Shown here piece by piece: positions 16,881 to 26,543 of a DNA stretch of 64,000 nucleotides. The DNA lies in assembly GCA_902790625.1 (NCBI GenBank), contig CADASP010000002.1, positions 62,001-126,000 of the forward strand. Reading direction: 5' to 3'. This DNA comes from an uncultured Prevotellaceae bacterium (GTDB taxonomy: Bacteria; Bacteroidota; Bacteroidia; Bacteroidales; Bacteroidaceae). The notes under the pieces were generated by a model, which searched no databases, was not told where the DNA came from, and saw only the letters and a list, made by a program, of their open reading frames with translations. A program made the position numbers and the translations under genes. The stretch's first letter is position 1. Every line of letters starts with the position of its first letter.

Positions 16881-17878
16881 AAATACGTATATTCTTTTCC
16901 TTCTGCCTCTTTCCACAGTCGGCCATTCAACTTATGGAAACAGCAGCGGCTGGTCAACTCCCTCATCCATGATTCGTCGTACTCATCAGCCAGCCGATTC
17001 TCCAAATAGAAGCAGAACCTATTATTCAATCTGGGCATCTTCTTCATCTCCTCCGGCATCTGCTCAGCTATCATTGTGAAGAAGATGTGGAAGATGAAAT
17101 AAGCCACCACGCAGTCGTAGTCCTTCCAATACTGGTAGAGCATGTCCCTCAATATCAGCAGCACCTTTTGGTTGCTGCTGGCCGTGATAAACCAATTCGA
17201 GATTCCGTGGAACCCGTCATCCCCCTTCTTCAGATACTGAAAGAAGAACAAGTCGGCATCAAGACACGTCTGAACCTTCTGTTTAAATTCACTTTCTTGT
17301 GAGTCGTAGCCCGTGCACAGCACGGTGGCGTCAATCCACGTCCCACCATATCTCGTCAGCAGTTCTAAGCGCAGCAAGTCAGAATACTGAGCCATGGGAA
17401 TCTTGCCTTGTTTGAACTTCCTGTCAATATGCTCTGGAAACGTCACATATTGATTGATATTCTCTTGCGTCACCACCACTATCTCCCTGTCAGCCAGATG
17501 CCGTTGCAGCGACCGATGGCAAATCTTCACAATCTCTGGTGCCTGCTCCATCCCCTGCAACCAGCACACCCACACCTTGTGGCTGTGCTCATGCGGCAAC
17601 ACGTCTTGTCGATGTGCCTCTACCAGTTGTTTCAGCAAACCTTCGTATTGTTTCCGTATGTGCGGTATCGTCTTTTCTTGTATTCGCGTATAGGCTGCCG
17701 TTATCGACCGCTTCCCGCACAGCACAGCCCCACCCTGTTTAAGGAACTCAGGAATAGCCCCCATCCTGACATACGTCATGAGTAGGCGGAAACCACCAAA
17801 CTGCCGAAAGCGCCTATGAAGTCGTGCTACGAGATTCACAATTCTACTTTCCCTAATCCGTTTACCTATTTCAAGCAC
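16853..17878 (-). CDS. capsular polysaccharide synthesis glycosyltransferase (Caps_synth, GT32-like)
   Basis: A 341-residue enzyme of the Caps_synth/GT32-like group. The pattern is KVWVCWLQGMEQAPEIV (WxxGxxxAP), CHRSLQRHL, KIPMAQYSDLLRLELL, and the DxD-like RYGGTWIDATV at about 176-186. These enzymes transfer sugars in capsule assembly. It overlaps the upstream GT4 gene by 13 bases and the downstream GT2 gene by 28, showing tight translational coupling. The sugar donor cannot be predicted. Confidence 0.87.
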   Translation of the reverse strand: MLEIGKRIRESRIVNLVARLHRRFRQFGGFRLLMTYVRMGAIPEFLKQGGAVLCGKRSITAAYTRIQEKTIPHIRKQYEGLLKQLVEAHRQDVLPHEHSHKVWVCWLQGMEQAPEIVKICHRSLQRHLADREIVVVTQENINQYVTFPEHIDRKFKQGKIPMAQYSDLLRLELLTRYGGTWIDATVLCTGYDSQESEFKQKVQTCLDADLFFFQYLKKGDDGFHGISNWFITASSNQKVLLILRDMLYQYWKDYDCVVAYFIFHIFFTMIAEQMPEEMKKMPRLNNRFCFYLENRLADEYDESWMRELTSRCCFHKLNGRLWKEAEGKEYTYLCKIKDSYQ

Positions 17879-18996
17879 TCCTTGATGGCCTCAAGGTAGT
17901 TGTCAATCACTATTTGGCGTGAAAAATTCTTCACCATTCTTTCACGTCCCAATTCACCCGCCAACTTTCGCTGGCTATTAGGAAGAGACAGAAACCGCTC
18001 TATTGCCTGCACTAAAGCGTCTATGCTACCTCCCTTATAAATATATCCAGTTTTGTTGTCCTCAACAGTCTCTTGACAGCCGGGATTATTAGTAGTAATA
18101 AGAAAGCGTCCCGATGATGCGCTCTCAAGCAAAACGTTGCTCATCCCTTCACCATAAGTGGAAGGGTGGATGGTTGCATGCGCCCTGGCAATGTAGGGTT
18201 TCACATCCTTCAGGCTGCCATGATAAATAATAATGCCCTGATCTTGCAAGTCTTTTAAATCCTGCTCGTAGTGCATCTCTGTAGGCTCTATGAAGCCAAG
18301 CATGTTGAACTCAGTTTTGGGGTATTTTTTCTTGATGCGCTTAGCAGCCTCAATATAGTCATCCACCCCCTTGTCATACATGACACGGCCAATATAATTA
18401 AACACTACTGGTGCGCCAACTTTCCCATCCCCTCCATCAGGGTAGGGCTGAAGCGGAAACCTGTCAGTAGCCACGCCAGAACCTGGTATCAGCCTGTACT
18501 TTCCTTTCACCATGCCCTGCTCAATAGCCACCTGCATGTTCGCTGCATTCTGAAACATCATACAAGCCGACTTTGTGTAAGCCTTTTTGAAAAGCCACAT
18601 GATGAACTTTTTCATCAACCCAGTTTCATTAATGACGCTCCCTAAACCCGTAAGATTGTTGATGACAGGAATACACATCTGACGTGCAGCCAAACTTGCA
18701 TATACATTGGGCTTCGCCGTGTATGCCAGCACTACTGCAGGATGATATTTCTTGAACAATTTCCGATAGTGCAACATCAGCTTGAAGTCCTTAACAGGAT
18801 TTGTGCCTCGCCTATCGATATCAGGGTTATCATAAATATACGGTATACCCTGCATCAGCTCAAACTTAGGTCCATCTGGACACGATATAAGAATCTCATA
18901 CCCCTCTGCAATCAATGCCTCAATGAGTTCCTTACGGAAACAATACACATCGTCATCGTTATTCGTCAACAGGGCTATTATCTTTTGTTCTCGCAT
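17866..18996 (-). CDS. glycosyltransferase family 4 (PglA/WbnK-like)
   Basis: A 376-residue GT-B glycosyltransferase. The N-terminal half carries VVLAYTAKPNVYASLAA and NNLTGLGS, seen in capsule galactosyl/N-acetylhexosaminyl transferases of the PglA/Glyco_trans_4_2 group. The C-terminal half has FNYIGRVMYDKGVDDYIEA and the donor-binding EGMSNVLLESASSGR (EX7E). It likely adds the second sugar on the priming sugar, but that is inference. It overlaps the next gene by 13 bases and follows the kinase gene at 28 bases. Confidence 0.88.
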   Translation of the reverse strand: MREQKIIALLTNNDDDVYCFRKELIEALIAEGYEILISCPDGPKFELMQGIPYIYDNPDIDRRGTNPVKDFKLMLHYRKLFKKYHPAVVLAYTAKPNVYASLAARQMCIPVINNLTGLGSVINETGLMKKFIMWLFKKAYTKSACMMFQNAANMQVAIEQGMVKGKYRLIPGSGVATDRFPLQPYPDGGDGKVGAPVVFNYIGRVMYDKGVDDYIEAAKRIKKKYPKTEFNMLGFIEPTEMHYEQDLKDLQDQGIIIYHGSLKDVKPYIARAHATIHPSTYGEGMSNVLLESASSGRFLITTNNPGCQETVEDNKTGYIYKGGSIDALVQAIERFLSLPNSQRKLAGELGRERMVKNFSRQIVIDNYLEAIKECLK

Positions 18997-19024
18997 AAAT
19001 GCGCTATTTTTTAGAATGCCTAGA

Positions 19025-19708
19025 TTATTGTAATACCATTTTCCTTAAATACTCCACCACATTATTTGCCTCTTCATCCAAAGAATCTTTAGAGTTGTTG
19101 TTGTCGACCATTATCGCATAAGGTAGACTCTCACAAAGACTTTCTAACTGGACAAGTTTTTCCATGGCAATTACATCTGATATATAATCAAATCTTGACT
19201 GGCCATCACTACGCTTTCTAATTCGCGCAAGTGAGGTTTGTGGATTTGTCTTTACATAAACATTAACCATTCTACGATTACATGCCATTGCCATAATAAC
19301 AGAATGATAGTGATTGTAGCTTATCTTCTCATCGCTAAAAGCCATTGACAGTATACTCTGGCAAAAACCTTCATCAAACACAAGTAACGCTTTCGAACTT
19401 TTGGCAGCCAAAACCTTATATGGAATATTTAAAAAGTGGTGAAAGTAATCCTTACTAAAGAATGGGACACCTTTGGAAACACGCCTAAACACGTTAGGAT
19501 ATCTAATCAGCAAGAGAATGGTTGAAAATACCTTCTTGATTATACGGTAAGGAGTGGAATAGACATGATCCACATTATAAGTGGTCTCCTCAACGTCAAA
19601 ATCTACAGTCCTCAACTTTTTTGCAACAACATGAGAAAGAGTGCTTTTTCCACATCCTGGCAAACCATAAAAATCGATGCACACAGGCTGTTTCAAATGA
19701 TTTCCCAT
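19025..19708 (-). CDS. P-loop kinase of unknown substrate in a polysaccharide locus
   Basis: A 227-residue P-loop protein. Walker A is GLPGCGKST at residues 15-23; VFDEGFCQSILSM and ARIRKRSDGQSRF could supply the Walker B and lid regions of a nucleotide/small-molecule kinase fold. No nucleotide kinase family is a clean match. It overlaps the end of the NTase-kinase fusion by 16 bases, so the two are translated together and may act on the same substrate. Composition is AT-rich like the core of the locus. Confidence 0.65.
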   Translation of the reverse strand: MGNHLKQPVCIDFYGLPGCGKSTLSHVVAKKLRTVDFDVEETTYNVDHVYSTPYRIIKKVFSTILLLIRYPNVFRRVSKGVPFFSKDYFHHFLNIPYKVLAAKSSKALLVFDEGFCQSILSMAFSDEKISYNHYHSVIMAMACNRRMVNVYVKTNPQTSLARIRKRSDGQSRFDYISDVIAMEKLVQLESLCESLPYAIMVDNNNSKDSLDEEANNVVEYLRKMVLQ

Positions 19709-21171
19709 ATATACTCCATTATCTCTCCAAGTGTTTCTTCCTTGCTGCGCGAAGTGTCCACAACTACACTTCGTGATACATTAATAGCCATCACAGCAGA
19801 TTTCTTGTTGTCTATCTCTTCAACGGTCATTTCTGGTTTGCGCTGAATGGCAATTTCCGTTGGAACCATGAGTTTAATGATCAAATCAGGCGAGTTAATG
19901 GTAGATGACTCATATATTCCATACTCCCATTTGGCAAGTCTATAAGACAGGCCTGTCCCTTTCGTTAAGTATTTCGTAAGCAATGGCCCATCGCTATAAC
20001 CAGGCTTCACTATCTGCGGGTAGCGGTCGGTTAAAACCAACATTCCCTGATTCCTCGCTTTTGTCATCTCACGTAATTTACTTTGTTTCTCTTTAGCTAA
20101 TGCAACCGCCCAAAGGAACTTGGCAATCGAATATAGCCGAGATTTAAGTGACACTCGATTTTTTTCCTGATACTCCTTTTCAACCTGATGGCCAAGCCCT
20201 TTCCCCCCAACTTTCCGAGCAACCATTTTCATGGGTTTACGCAATAAGGAGCTACTACCATCACCACTACCAAAATATATGGTTTTTACATCAAGTTTCT
20301 TGTTATACTCATGACATAGATAATTCAAAGTTGTAGACTTCCCCGCACCATCACATCCAAGGAATGCCACCACACACCCTCCAGATGGAGAGACACGTCT
20401 AAACGGCTTTGTAGGATTGAGCTTAAGTCTACGACCAACACCGCCTATCAGCCAAAACAGCTCCCGTTTAGTCCTTAGGCAACGAGACTTCAGCAGACTG
20501 TTACCAGTGAAAGATTTCATCACTCGCAACAGTACTTTCCTAAATGGTCGAAGCTGATTCTTTTTTACAAGAACGGCTCCATAAAGTGCCATAATTGCTT
20601 CTTCTGCTTTTTTATCGTGCAACATGGCCTTTGCATGAAGTTCAAATGTCACCCTATCTGTATGTTCAATGAGCCACTTCTGTTCTGCTATATCATCGTC
20701 CCCAATTCTTCTAAACCAATCTCTTGTTCTCAGTTTTAATGTCATTCTCTCCAAGAGCAAAACATACTCTACTGCCGGATGTGAAGTATATACACAAGCC
20801 TCAGTCTTCACTCTATTATCAAGAATGTAATCTGTGTAACGAGTAATAGTATAGCCCTTTAGATGAGGCTCACCTAATGTCATTCTATAATGTAAATGTA
20901 GGTGCCAAATCTTACAAGTATCTTTATCAAAACCGATATAATCCTCAATAGCATTATATTGCATCAAGGGGGTCGCCCTGAAACGTTTAAGCCCACAATC
21001 ATTTAGCACCCTGTCCAACAAGTTCCGCTGGTTAGGCGAAAAAAGCATGTCAAGATCAGTGTCGCCCGTTAAAGCTTCTTGTAGATGCTCGTTACTTTTC
21101 CAATGACAATAACGAATATTGTTGTCGTGGAATGCTTGAAGCATCCTGCTTATCGATTTCAGCATTTTCAA
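19693..21171 (-). CDS. fusion of a nucleotidyltransferase-like domain and a thymidylate-kinase-like domain
   Basis: A 492-residue two-domain protein. The N-terminal region has RYCHWKSNEHL followed by GDTDLDML (36-43), the acidic pattern of the nucleotidyltransferase fold; residues to about 215 look helical. The C-terminal region starts with Walker A GCDGAGKST (272-280) and includes a TDRYP motif and a late VVVDTSRSKEET, as in thymidylate-kinase-like P-loop kinases. Because thymidylate kinase is a housekeeping enzyme elsewhere, this copy probably phosphorylates a sugar or other polysaccharide building block. It overlaps the upstream GT4 gene by 4 bases (ATGA) and the second kinase gene by 16. 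Confidence 0.75.
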   Translation of the reverse strand: MKMLKSISRMLQAFHDNNIRYCHWKSNEHLQEALTGDTDLDMLFSPNQRNLLDRVLNDCGLKRFRATPLMQYNAIEDYIGFDKDTCKIWHLHLHYRMTLGEPHLKGYTITRYTDYILDNRVKTEACVYTSHPAVEYVLLLERMTLKLRTRDWFRRIGDDDIAEQKWLIEHTDRVTFELHAKAMLHDKKAEEAIMALYGAVLVKKNQLRPFRKVLLRVMKSFTGNSLLKSRCLRTKRELFWLIGGVGRRLKLNPTKPFRRVSPSGGCVVAFLGCDGAGKSTTLNYLCHEYNKKLDVKTIYFGSGDGSSSLLRKPMKMVARKVGGKGLGHQVEKEYQEKNRVSLKSRLYSIAKFLWAVALAKEKQSKLREMTKARNQGMLVLTDRYPQIVKPGYSDGPLLTKYLTKGTGLSYRLAKWEYGIYESSTINSPDLIIKLMVPTEIAIQRKPEMTVEEIDNKKSAVMAINVSRSVVVDTSRSKEETLGEIMEYIWEII

Positions 21172-22262
21172 TGGGATAACAATTCGTATATTTCGTCGTA
21201 CTTTTTGTGCATTGACTCCAAGGAGAAGTTCCGCACAATGCTATCTTTAATTTGAGTAGACAAGCCTATCAGTTCTTGTCTGCTTAACTGTTGGTAAGTA
21301 CGGATTGTTTGCAACCAATCTTTTTCAATCAGCGGCAAGGTATTAAAAAGCGAGCAACCATTTGACACTTCTTGATGAGGTGGGATGTCCGATAAAACAG
21401 GAATCAGGCCGACACTCATTGCTTCTAACACACTCACAGGCATACCTTCAACCAACGAGGCCGAAACATAAATACCACATTCATTAAGTATTCGGAACAC
21501 TTCATCACGAGGAAGCAAACCTTTCATTTTCACACGGCCATCAACACCCAGTTCTCTTGCAAGAGCACTCATATGGACATCTTCTTTACCTATCAAAATC
21601 AATTCTGTTTCAGGCAAATGCTTCATCAATCTAATTAAGAATTGTTGGTTCTTAATGGGAATCATTCTTCCAATACAAACGACTTTGAACATATCAAAAG
21701 CCTCGTTGTGATTAGGTAATCGACGAGTGGCATCCTGTACCCTCTCGTAATCCACACCATTTTGAATGGCAAACATTCGTTCCCCTTTTATTCTTTTCAC
21801 CATTGGAGAGTATTCTGCATAGGCTACATGACTAACGCAATTGGAATACTTGGACAACAAAGAACACAAGCAACTGGACAACTTGTATTTAAGATTTCGA
21901 CTACTATATGAACTATGTATGGTAAATAGAGTCTTTTTCCTTAATTTCAACCCCACAGATGCCAAGAAGAACTTTATTGCCGATTTCTGGGCATGGAGAT
22001 GAATGATGATTTCTTCGTTCCTTTCTTTACATTCATTTATCACTTGCCGAAGAGCTGGGCGCATCTTGTTAGTGTTACCACCAACCAAAAACAATTGAAC
22101 GTCTGAAGGAATATCAACATCTTCAGGAACATCACCAGAACAAGAAACCAATACCTGCCTATATGGATAATTCATCCTGCTACGGTAAAGGACGAACTCG
22201 TTAACAGGCATACTTGTCACTGAGATGCTATCAACAATTGTAACTATGCAAAGCTTCGTCAT
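21168..22262 (-). CDS. glycosyltransferase family 4 (GT-B)
   Basis: A 364-residue GT-B enzyme. The N-terminal domain contains VSVTSMPVNEF and IIIHLHAQKSAI; the C-terminal domain starts at VVCIGRMIPIKNQQFLIRL and carries the donor site SLVEGMPVSVLEAMSVGLIPV. It adds a sugar to the growing repeat unit on the cytoplasmic face. It is coupled to the following fusion gene by a 4-base overlap and follows the upstream GT4 gene at 27 bases. Confidence 0.88.
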   Translation of the reverse strand: MTKLCIVTIVDSISVTSMPVNEFVLYRSRMNYPYRQVLVSCSGDVPEDVDIPSDVQLFLVGGNTNKMRPALRQVINECKERNEEIIIHLHAQKSAIKFFLASVGLKLRKKTLFTIHSSYSSRNLKYKLSSCLCSLLSKYSNCVSHVAYAEYSPMVKRIKGERMFAIQNGVDYERVQDATRRLPNHNEAFDMFKVVCIGRMIPIKNQQFLIRLMKHLPETELILIGKEDVHMSALARELGVDGRVKMKGLLPRDEVFRILNECGIYVSASLVEGMPVSVLEAMSVGLIPVLSDIPPHQEVSNGCSLFNTLPLIEKDWLQTIRTYQQLSRQELIGLSTQIKDSIVRNFSLESMHKKYDEIYELLSH

Positions 22263-22289
22263 TATATTTTCTAAAATGACAGGAGGTGA

Positions 22290-23381
22290 CTAAACAAACG
22301 AATAGCCTTCAATCATTTTTATGTATTTGTCGACAAATGCTTCCATGGAGAAACTATTCACCGCAATCTCACGGTTTCTAACACCCATATCCTGTCGCTG
22401 CTTTTCTGACAAACGACTCATTTCGAGAATAGCCTTTGCCATGTCGTTAGCATCAAGAGGATTGAACATTAACCCGTTCTTGCCATCTTCCACAATATGG
22501 GGATTGTCACAAACACGGCTGCAAACAACCGGTTTGCCACAACTCATGGCCTCACATACTACATTTGGATAGCCTTCATAGAAAGAAGGTAGACAGAAGA
22601 AATCACATTTTTGGTATTCTTCTACTATATTACTCGTTGCAGGGTGAAATTCAAAGACATCAGCCAATCCCAACTTATCCACCTTCCCCAAGCATTCTTT
22701 CCCATAGTCTTCCTGTCCCTTCTGAACATTCCCGAACCACCTGAACTTGATATCAGCCCCTTCGTCCTTTACCTTTTTCACTGCATCCAGATAGTTGAGT
22801 ACGTTCTTTTGCTTCGCTATTCGAGCAGTGGTGAGCACAACCATCGGATGGGAATGATTTGCCTCCGACGGACAAAAATGATTGGTATCAGTGAAATTGG
22901 TGATTGTCGTCGTTTTGCTCGCCAAGGCAGGATACCTGCCCTTTATCAACTCTTCTTGCGTATATGAATTCGGCACAACATCATCGGCTTTCTTATAAAG
23001 CCAGAACCTCAACTTGTCTCTTTGTGTGAATGTCTGCGTGGTGTTTCGCTCTGATACAATGAGCTTAAATCCCCCACCCATCATCTTCAAAATGCAGGCC
23101 AACATGGTGGCACCAGTCTTGTATGCAATTACTACATCATATTTTTCCTTTTTGACAAGTCGGCGAACCATCATTAACTTTGCCAGAAAGAAGCTATGTT
23201 GCTTTAACCTGAGCAAGCGGACCCCAGCATTTTCCAAACTGCCGGTGTTGAAATCATAATCATAATATGTAGCCAAGTCAACAGCATATCCCTTTTGCTT
23301 CAACAATTCAGAAAGACCAATCATCTGTCGTTCTGCGCCACCGAACCCAAGCCTGTCAATCAAGCAAAGAATCTTCTTCAC
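22290..23381 (-). CDS. glycosyltransferase family 4 (GT-B)
   Basis: A 363-residue GT-B enzyme with a textbook layout: the N-terminal loop RLGFGGAERQM, a central TTARIAKQKNVLNYLDAV, and the donor-binding SFYEGYPNVVCEAMSCGKPVV. It closes with the KYIKMIEG helix common in the family. Sugar and linkage are unknown. It follows the acyltransferase gene by 6 bases. Confidence 0.9.
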   Translation of the reverse strand: MKKILCLIDRLGFGGAERQMIGLSELLKQKGYAVDLATYYDYDFNTGSLENAGVRLLRLKQHSFFLAKLMMVRRLVKKEKYDVVIAYKTGATMLACILKMMGGGFKLIVSERNTTQTFTQRDKLRFWLYKKADDVVPNSYTQEELIKGRYPALASKTTTITNFTDTNHFCPSEANHSHPMVVLTTARIAKQKNVLNYLDAVKKVKDEGADIKFRWFGNVQKGQEDYGKECLGKVDKLGLADVFEFHPATSNIVEEYQKCDFFCLPSFYEGYPNVVCEAMSCGKPVVCSRVCDNPHIVEDGKNGLMFNPLDANDMAKAILEMSRLSEKQRQDMGVRNREIAVNSFSMEAFVDKYIKMIEGYSFV

Positions 23382-23387
23382 AGTAAC

Positions 23388-23933
23388 TTATTTACTGATA
23401 AACTTTTCTTCCGGCAAGGACAAGAGTATACGCTTCTTTTCGGCCTTACTCAGTTGCTTTGTCCTCACATCATAGCGGGCATTCTTCTGATAGTATTCTT
23501 TTGTAGTGCATAACACTCGAGCAGGATTGCCACCGACTACCGTATGAGGAGGTACAGACTTAGTGACCACAGAGCCAGCTGCCACCAAAGCCCCTTCACC
23601 TATGGTAACCCCAGGCATGATAATAGAGCAGGCACCTATATATGCCCAATCTTCAATGACCACTTTACCAAACGCGTCAAAATTAGGATGTTCCTTTCTG
23701 ATAGCATTTCCACCTCCATGAGTGAAGATTGAAACATCACGGGTTATTTGAACGTGATTACCAACAGTAATCAGATATGGCTCTGAAGGCCACTTACGAG
23801 TGCTGACAAAGCAATAATCTCCAATCTTTACTCCAAGCTTCCGCGCATATTTTTCTGGCGAGGCAAAAAAACGCCAACAAAATGAAACAAGTCTCTCAAA
23901 CAATCTTTTTGCCTTTTTCATTTCTTTTGACAA
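23388..23933 (-). CDS. left-handed beta-helix (hexapeptide) acyltransferase, probably O-acetyltransferase
   Basis: A 181-residue LbetaH acyltransferase. Hexapeptide repeats run from [10 protein letters not shown] through [30 protein letters not shown], ending in the family signature [10 protein letters not shown]. The catalytic His is probably the one in FTHGGGN. Such enzymes acetylate a sugar hydroxyl or amine using acetyl-CoA. The listed start overlaps the upstream GT4 gene by 38 bases; an internal Met at 23921 would shorten the overlap and is also possible. Confidence 0.87.
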   Translation of the reverse strand: MSKEMKKAKRLFERLVSFCWRFFASPEKYARKLGVKIGDYCFVSTRKWPSEPYLITVGNHVQITRDVSIFTHGGGNAIRKEHPNFDAFGKVVIEDWAYIGACSIIMPGVTIGEGALVAAGSVVTKSVPPHTVVGGNPARVLCTTKEYYQKNARYDVRTKQLSKAEKKRILLSLPEEKFISK

Positions 23934-25032
23934 TCAATTCATGAAACAATGATTCCCATTTTCGTGCAATAGAAGAAGAAGAAAAACGCTCAATATTTTT
24001 ACGTGCTTCTTTCCCCAAAGAGAATCTCCTTTTATCGTCATCCAATAACCTCTTAACGGCCACAGACATTTCCGCCACATCAAGATTATTCACTAACATG
24101 CCATCAATGTCATTGATAATAATAGAATATGAAAGACGCTCAAAAGAAACACATGGCAAGCCTTGTGACATTGCTTCAGTCACAACCATAGGGAAACCTT
24201 CAGTGCGAGATGAGAGAAGGAGCAATGAGTGTTTTTGGTAAACATCTTTTATATCAGTTCTCTTTCCCAGAAAATGGATTCTATCAACAACTCCAAAATT
24301 ATCTGCAATTTTACACAATGCTTTTATCGAATTCTCATTTCCATATCCAGCTATATCCAAATCAACATCAGGATATTGTTTGGCAATTATTGAAAACGCC
24401 TCAATCGCAATATCAAAACCTTTCACATTCCAAGCATCCACCCTCCCACAAACAAGAAGGTTTTTTCGTTTATAGAACAAATCTGCATATTCATTTTCTG
24501 TAATTATCGGAAAGGTATTAGGATTCGGCATAACCACAGCATTTTTCAGTCCTTTTGCTCTGGCATAGCCACTATCAAAAAGTGTAAGGACACACACTTT
24601 ATCAAAAAAACGGTTAAGGAAGAAACGATTAAAATAACTTTTAAATCCAAGTTTTCTATCATAAGCATTGTGCTCACTATGAATTATAGGAATGTTACCA
24701 TGGCAGCATAAGATTGCCTTCATATTACATTGAGAGAAAGAAACAATTAAATCTGGTTTCATAGCATTTATAGTATTTCGAGTATGCCTATAATTGCGGT
24801 GATTTCTCTCTATCCAACTTATGAAATGACAAAACGGATTATTCCATTGACCATATCGAAGAGACGGCGCAATAATTAGTTTTATATTCGGATGTACATT
24901 ATAGAAAACACAATCATCATTCAATGAAATAACAACTTCGTAATTTAAGCTTGCAAGTTCGTTAGAAAGATTGGAAAGAACTCGTTCTGACCCTCCATAA
25001 GACAAATTGCGAGAAAAAAATAATATTCTCAT
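23896..25032 (-). CDS. glycosyltransferase family 4 (GT-B)
   Basis: A 378-residue GT-B enzyme. It opens with [18 protein letters not shown]; the second domain starts at [19 protein letters not shown], and the donor site is [21 protein letters not shown]. It overlaps the acyltransferase gene and starts 4 bases after the polymerase stop. Strongly AT-rich, as are its two upstream neighbours. Confidence 0.9.
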   Translation of the reverse strand: MRILFFSRNLSYGGSERVLSNLSNELASLNYEVVISLNDDCVFYNVHPNIKLIIAPSLRYGQWNNPFCHFISWIERNHRNYRHTRNTINAMKPDLIVSFSQCNMKAILCCHGNIPIIHSEHNAYDRKLGFKSYFNRFFLNRFFDKVCVLTLFDSGYARAKGLKNAVVMPNPNTFPIITENEYADLFYKRKNLLVCGRVDAWNVKGFDIAIEAFSIIAKQYPDVDLDIAGYGNENSIKALCKIADNFGVVDRIHFLGKRTDIKDVYQKHSLLLLSSRTEGFPMVVTEAMSQGLPCVSFERLSYSIIINDIDGMLVNNLDVAEMSVAVKRLLDDDKRRFSLGKEARKNIERFSSSSIARKWESLFHELIVKRNEKGKKIV

Positions 25033-25036
25033 AATT

Positions 25037-26341
25037 CTAATTGGTATTAGCTGATAACGAATCCTTTTTTTTCATTTTGATGACAAATAAGGAAGCCAAG
25101 AAAGGATATGCGCAGAAATAGGGATTAAGAAACTGTACAGTTTGAAGGAAAAAACACACAACAATTATTGGAACATATACCATCCTCTGCTTTGGCACGC
25201 GCCATTTTCTTAGAAAAAGGTAGAGAAGATAGAAAAAAAACAACAAACCAGGTATACCGTATGCCACAATAATTTGCTGTAACGAATTATGTGTGGATTC
25301 ATACACCTGTGTCACTTCTCTATAGGGAAGGGCACCTGTTCCTGTTAAAAAAGCCCATGGGTTCAAAAGCAGCCATTCATTATACAAATAAAAAAGTAAG
25401 GTTCTTTTACCTGTCATTTCTGTATTATCAGTATCGAATCTGTATTCAAATGAATCAAATGCTAAAGAACCAAATCGGGTGAAGAAAAAATAGATGCCCA
25501 AAATAGCAATCAACAGAACGAGTATTGATACAAAACGTCTCCTGCTATCTCTCATTAACAAAAACAAGATGCCAAACAACATAACTGCCAATATCCATGT
25601 ACGAGAAACGCTGTAGACTCCACATACAAAAGAAGGAATCACTATTAGGGCGAGTGCTAACAACCGGATTTTTTTATAATACCATAAAGCAAATGATATA
25701 GAGATTGCAGCTATAGAGAAAAGTCCTATATTATTTGGATTTGTCTTTAGCGTCATTTTCTCTTCATTCGTGTATGCAGAGACATTACCCATTCTGATGC
25801 TTTCTTCGAGGAAATTTTCTCCTAATAATTGTTGGAAATTAATCATGATGATGACAAGCATCACTACAGTTCCTATGCAGAAGCTCAATGCATTTTTATA
25901 TTCGTCAGAACGGGCATCTGAAGAACATCCTATAAAAAACGACAGAAATAAAAAGGAGCAATAACCCACAAAAGTGGGTATTTCAAATGAAGAAGCAAAA
26001 ATGAAAATATGAATCAATTCATAAATTGAGATAAGCAGAACCACACTCCAAATGATATTTGGAACTCTCATTCTTTTGCCTCCTTTTATGAGAATTAACG
26101 CACACAATATAGGAAGAATATAATTTCCTGGCAAACCAATGGTCAGTGGCAGAACAAATGCCGTCAACATTATCAAATGTGTGTAATCCGCAAGAAGTGC
26201 ATATACAACTACAATTCCCAACAAAAGAAATTTATCAATATCCAAGCCTCCAATATCACGAATGTATAACAGGCCTGACAGGAAAAAAACAAAAAGCACA
26301 AATAAAAGGCTTTGTAATGTTAATGACGCTTGTTTTATCAT
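25037..26341 (-). CDS. O-antigen/exopolysaccharide polymerase (Wzy-like membrane protein)
   Basis: A 434-residue protein made almost entirely of hydrophobic segments, about 11-12 helices, with one larger periplasmic loop near GSLAFDSFEYRFDTDNTE to YREVTQVYESTHNSLQQ. The STHNSLQQIIVAYGI motif (H-N-xx-L at the start of a helix) is typical of the O-antigen ligase/polymerase superfamily. Its place between the flippase and the glycosyltransferases supports polymerisation of repeat units in the periplasm. Sequence cannot exclude ligase activity. Confidence 0.8.
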   Translation of the reverse strand: MIKQASLTLQSLLFVLFVFFLSGLLYIRDIGGLDIDKFLLLGIVVVYALLADYTHLIMLTAFVLPLTIGLPGNYILPILCALILIKGGKRMRVPNIIWSVVLLISIYELIHIFIFASSFEIPTFVGYCSFLFLSFFIGCSSDARSDEYKNALSFCIGTVVMLVIIMINFQQLLGENFLEESIRMGNVSAYTNEEKMTLKTNPNNIGLFSIAAISISFALWYYKKIRLLALALIVIPSFVCGVYSVSRTWILAVMLFGILFLLMRDSRRRFVSILVLLIAILGIYFFFTRFGSLAFDSFEYRFDTDNTEMTGKRTLLFYLYNEWLLLNPWAFLTGTGALPYREVTQVYESTHNSLQQIIVAYGIPGLLFFFYLLYLFLRKWRVPKQRMVYVPIIVVCFFLQTVQFLNPYFCAYPFLASLFVIKMKKKDSLSANTN

Positions 26342-26543
26342 CAGTCTTATTTTTTTTCAAAACTTGTTATCATATTCCATTGCTCCTTAGTTGTTAACAT
26401 ACGGAGAGGATTAACTTTCAAAATCTGCTTGATTTAATTGAGAACAATACTTCTCGCTATTTTAGGGGCATCTTAAATAATCCGAATGACTACAACATAG
26501 CATCAAAGCATGTGGAGTTATAAAAGGTTCCCAGAGTTTATTT
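26342..26543. other. AT-rich gap inside the polysaccharide operon
   Basis: About 200 bases between flippase and polymerase. No gene, hairpin or promoter box that I can support was seen. Confidence 0.5.
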
